Below are positions 6,743-7,663 of a stretch of DNA of 7,663 nt, in pieces. Made by a program: the position numbers and the translations under genes. The notes under the pieces are model-generated. The model was not told the DNA's origin and made no database searches. It saw nothing but the letters and a program-made list of their open reading frames with translations. Within the stretch, counting starts at the first letter, position 1. Each line of letters opens with the position of its first letter. The stretch lies in NCBI GenBank assembly GCA_903842755.1, contig CAIMNF010000151.1:1-7663 (forward strand), written 5' to 3'. The DNA comes from Oligoflexia bacterium (lineage in GTDB: Bacteria > Bdellovibrionota > UBA1018 > CAIMNF01).

Positions 6743-6785
6743 CTTGCATTACGCAAGCGATCATTATAAGCTTGCATTTTACAAG
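6743..6785. repeat. Two tandem imperfect palindromes, probable operator pair
   Basis: CTTGCATTACGCAAG (6743-6757) has perfect 5-bp arms around a 5-bp centre. CTTGCATTTTACAAG (6771-6785) repeats it 28 bp downstream with 4-bp arms. Both begin with the identical octamer CTTGCATT. Two similar dyads at fixed spacing in a short spacer suggest binding sites for a dimeric winged-helix or TetR-like repressor of the reductase gene. No regulator gene lies in the window. No T-run follows either dyad, so they are not intrinsic terminators. Confidence 0.5.
6744..6770 (+). promoter_or_regulatory. Candidate promoter of the reductase gene
   Basis: TTGCAT at 6744-6749 and TATAAG at 6765-6770 are separated by 15 bp, slightly short for sigma70. 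If real, the first palindrome covers the -35 and the second begins just past the -10, the usual geometry for repression. The match is moderate only. Confidence 0.35.
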
Positions 6786-6818
6786 TTATAAAACCGGGCC
6801 GTAATTTTTTAAATCAAA

Positions 6819-6824
6819 AAGGAG
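6819..6824 (+). promoter_or_regulatory. Ribosome-binding site of the reductase gene
   Basis: AAGGAG lies 10 bp before ATG at 6835 and fixes that start, which is followed directly by the nucleotide-binding strand. Confidence 0.75.
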
Positions 6825-6834
6825 ACTATTACTG

Positions 6835-7663
6835 ATGCGCGAACGCGTTCTCGTTACCGGAATCACGGGTTATATTGGACAGCATTGTGCTGTAGAATTA
6901 CTAAACAAAGGCTGGGATGCTGCAATGAGTGGGTGCACTTATGTTTTGCACGTGGCTTCTCCGTTTGTGATCGCAGAACCTAAGAACGAAAACGACCTCA
7001 TCACTCCAGCCGTGGAAGGAACCAAGCGTGTCCTCGCTGCCGCCAAGCGCGCGAAAATCAAGCGAGTGGTATTGACCTCTTCGGTCGCTGCAATTATGGC
7101 TGGAAATGGCAGCGGAAAGTTCGGGCCTGAGACTTGGTCTAATTTAAATGCAAACATTGGCGCCTACCTCAAAAGCAAAACCATGGCGGAACAGGCAGCT
7201 TGGAAAGCGCTTCAAGGATCGGAAGTCGAACTGACGGTCATCAATCCAGGCGGAGTTTTTGGACCCCCAATCAGCGGGGCGATTGATGGACAGAATGTTA
7301 AAATGATGACGGATATGATTAAGGGAAAATTACCCATGATTCCGGATGTTGCAATGGGCATGATTGATGTCCGGGATGTGGCACAGTTGCACGTAAAAGC
7401 AATGACCGCGTCAGGAGCAGCGGGCAAACGGTTTATTGCCGCGAGCGCTGAGCCGATCGATATGGCAACCGTAGCTCAGGTGCTAAAAAAGGCAGGCTAT
7501 TCCAAAGTGCCTTCCAGACGCGCACCCAGCACGCTTTTAAAAATCATGGCTTTGTTTGATCGCGAGGCAAAAGGAATGGTTCCTTTTCTAGGACAACGCG
7601 CTTCTTTCAATAATCGCGCCACCTTCGAAGTTTTGGAATGGAAACCCACCCCTCTTGAAAAAA
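6835..7663 (+). CDS. NAD(P)-dependent SDR, dihydroflavonol/aldehyde reductase type, internally shortened; C-terminus outside window
   Basis: An open frame of 276 codons continues off the right edge. It begins RERVLVTGITGYIGQH, the Rossmann glycine motif G-x-x-G-x-x-G (Gly9, Gly12, Gly15). V-L-H-V-A-S-P-F (37-44), V-V-L-T-S-S-V-A-A (78-86), the catalytic Y-L-K-S-K (Tyr111, Lys115), N-P-G-G-V-F-G-P and M-I-D-V-R-D-V-A follow. All are typical of extended SDRs related to dihydroflavonol reductase and bacterial aldehyde or epimerase-like reductases. The oddity is at residues 24-30: N-K-G runs straight into W-D-A-A-M-S-G-C. Relatives have roughly 40-50 more residues there, including strands 2 and 3, the basic NADP-phosphate-binding segment and the A-D-L motif. 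Coenzyme binding should be compromised, so the product may be inactive (an in-frame pseudogene) or the sequence may contain an assembly gap. The final residues, W-K-P-T-P-L-E-K, lie near the usual family C-terminus. Confidence 0.8.
   Translation, partial: MRERVLVTGITGYIGQHCAVELLNKGWDAAMSGCTYVLHVASPFVIAEPKNENDLITPAVEGTKRVLAAAKRAKIKRVVLTSSVAAIMAGNGSGKFGPETWSNLNANIGAYLKSKTMAEQAAWKALQGSEVELTVINPGGVFGPPISGAIDGQNVKMMTDMIKGKLPMIPDVAMGMIDVRDVAQLHVKAMTASGAAGKRFIAASAEPIDMATVAQVLKKAGYSKVPSRRAPSTLLKIMALFDREAKGMVPFLGQRASFNNRATFEVLEWKPTPLEK

Noticed and set aside
6743..6785. Intrinsic terminator for the liv operon
   Set aside because: The dyads have weak stems of 4-5 bp and no following run of T, so an operator role fits better.
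6939..7427. Minus-strand open frames of about 70 codons opposite the reductase
   Set aside because: The plus strand carries the SDR motifs in one continuous frame; the antisense products look like nothing known.

Overview
This 7.7 kb window looks like ordinary chromosome from a Gram-negative bacterium with roughly mid-40s percent GC (judged by eye). The Gram-negative call rests on a complete periplasmic-binding-protein ABC importer with a classical Sec signal peptide and no lipobox. The taxon cannot be fixed from sequence alone. The gene mix and codon use would suit a Bdellovibrionota/Oligoflexia-like or other proteobacterial lineage, but that is a weak inference. No RNA genes, insertion sequences, phage genes or CRISPR arrays are visible.

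Layout: (1) Positions 1-955, minus strand, hold the N-terminal 318 residues of a cryptochrome/photolyase of the DPRP (FeS-BCP, PhrB-like (6-4)) class, running off the left edge. (2) A 72-bp divergent spacer separates it from 1028-1831 (+), a probable DUF429-type RNase H-fold protein. (3) Tail-to-tail with that, 1845-2204 (-) encodes a small DCC/DUF393 protein with a C-x-x-C motif. (4) A good sigma70-like promoter at 2266-2293 drives a five-gene operon from 2343 to 6717: periplasmic binding protein, LivH, LivM, LivG and LivF. This is a complete branched-chain-amino-acid-type (HAAT) importer. The genes are 12 bp apart or overlap by 8-17 bp. (5) A 117-bp spacer with two tandem imperfect palindromes precedes 6835-7663 (+), an NAD(P)-dependent SDR of the dihydroflavonol/aldehyde reductase type, open at the right edge.

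How the parts work together: the binding protein captures an amino acid or related small polar ligand in the periplasm. LivH and LivM form the membrane channel, and LivG and LivF are the paired ATPases. LivG has a degenerate signature motif (LTLME) and LivF lacks the switch histidine; both defects fall in the same composite ATP site, which predicts an asymmetric transporter with one consensus and one degenerate site.

The most unusual observation is in the reductase. The reading frame is intact, but about 40-50 residues normally found between the Rossmann glycine motif and the V-L-H-V-A-S-P-F motif are missing. The join is clean and in frame, which points to an internal deletion or an assembly artefact. 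No clearly novel multi-gene system is evident.
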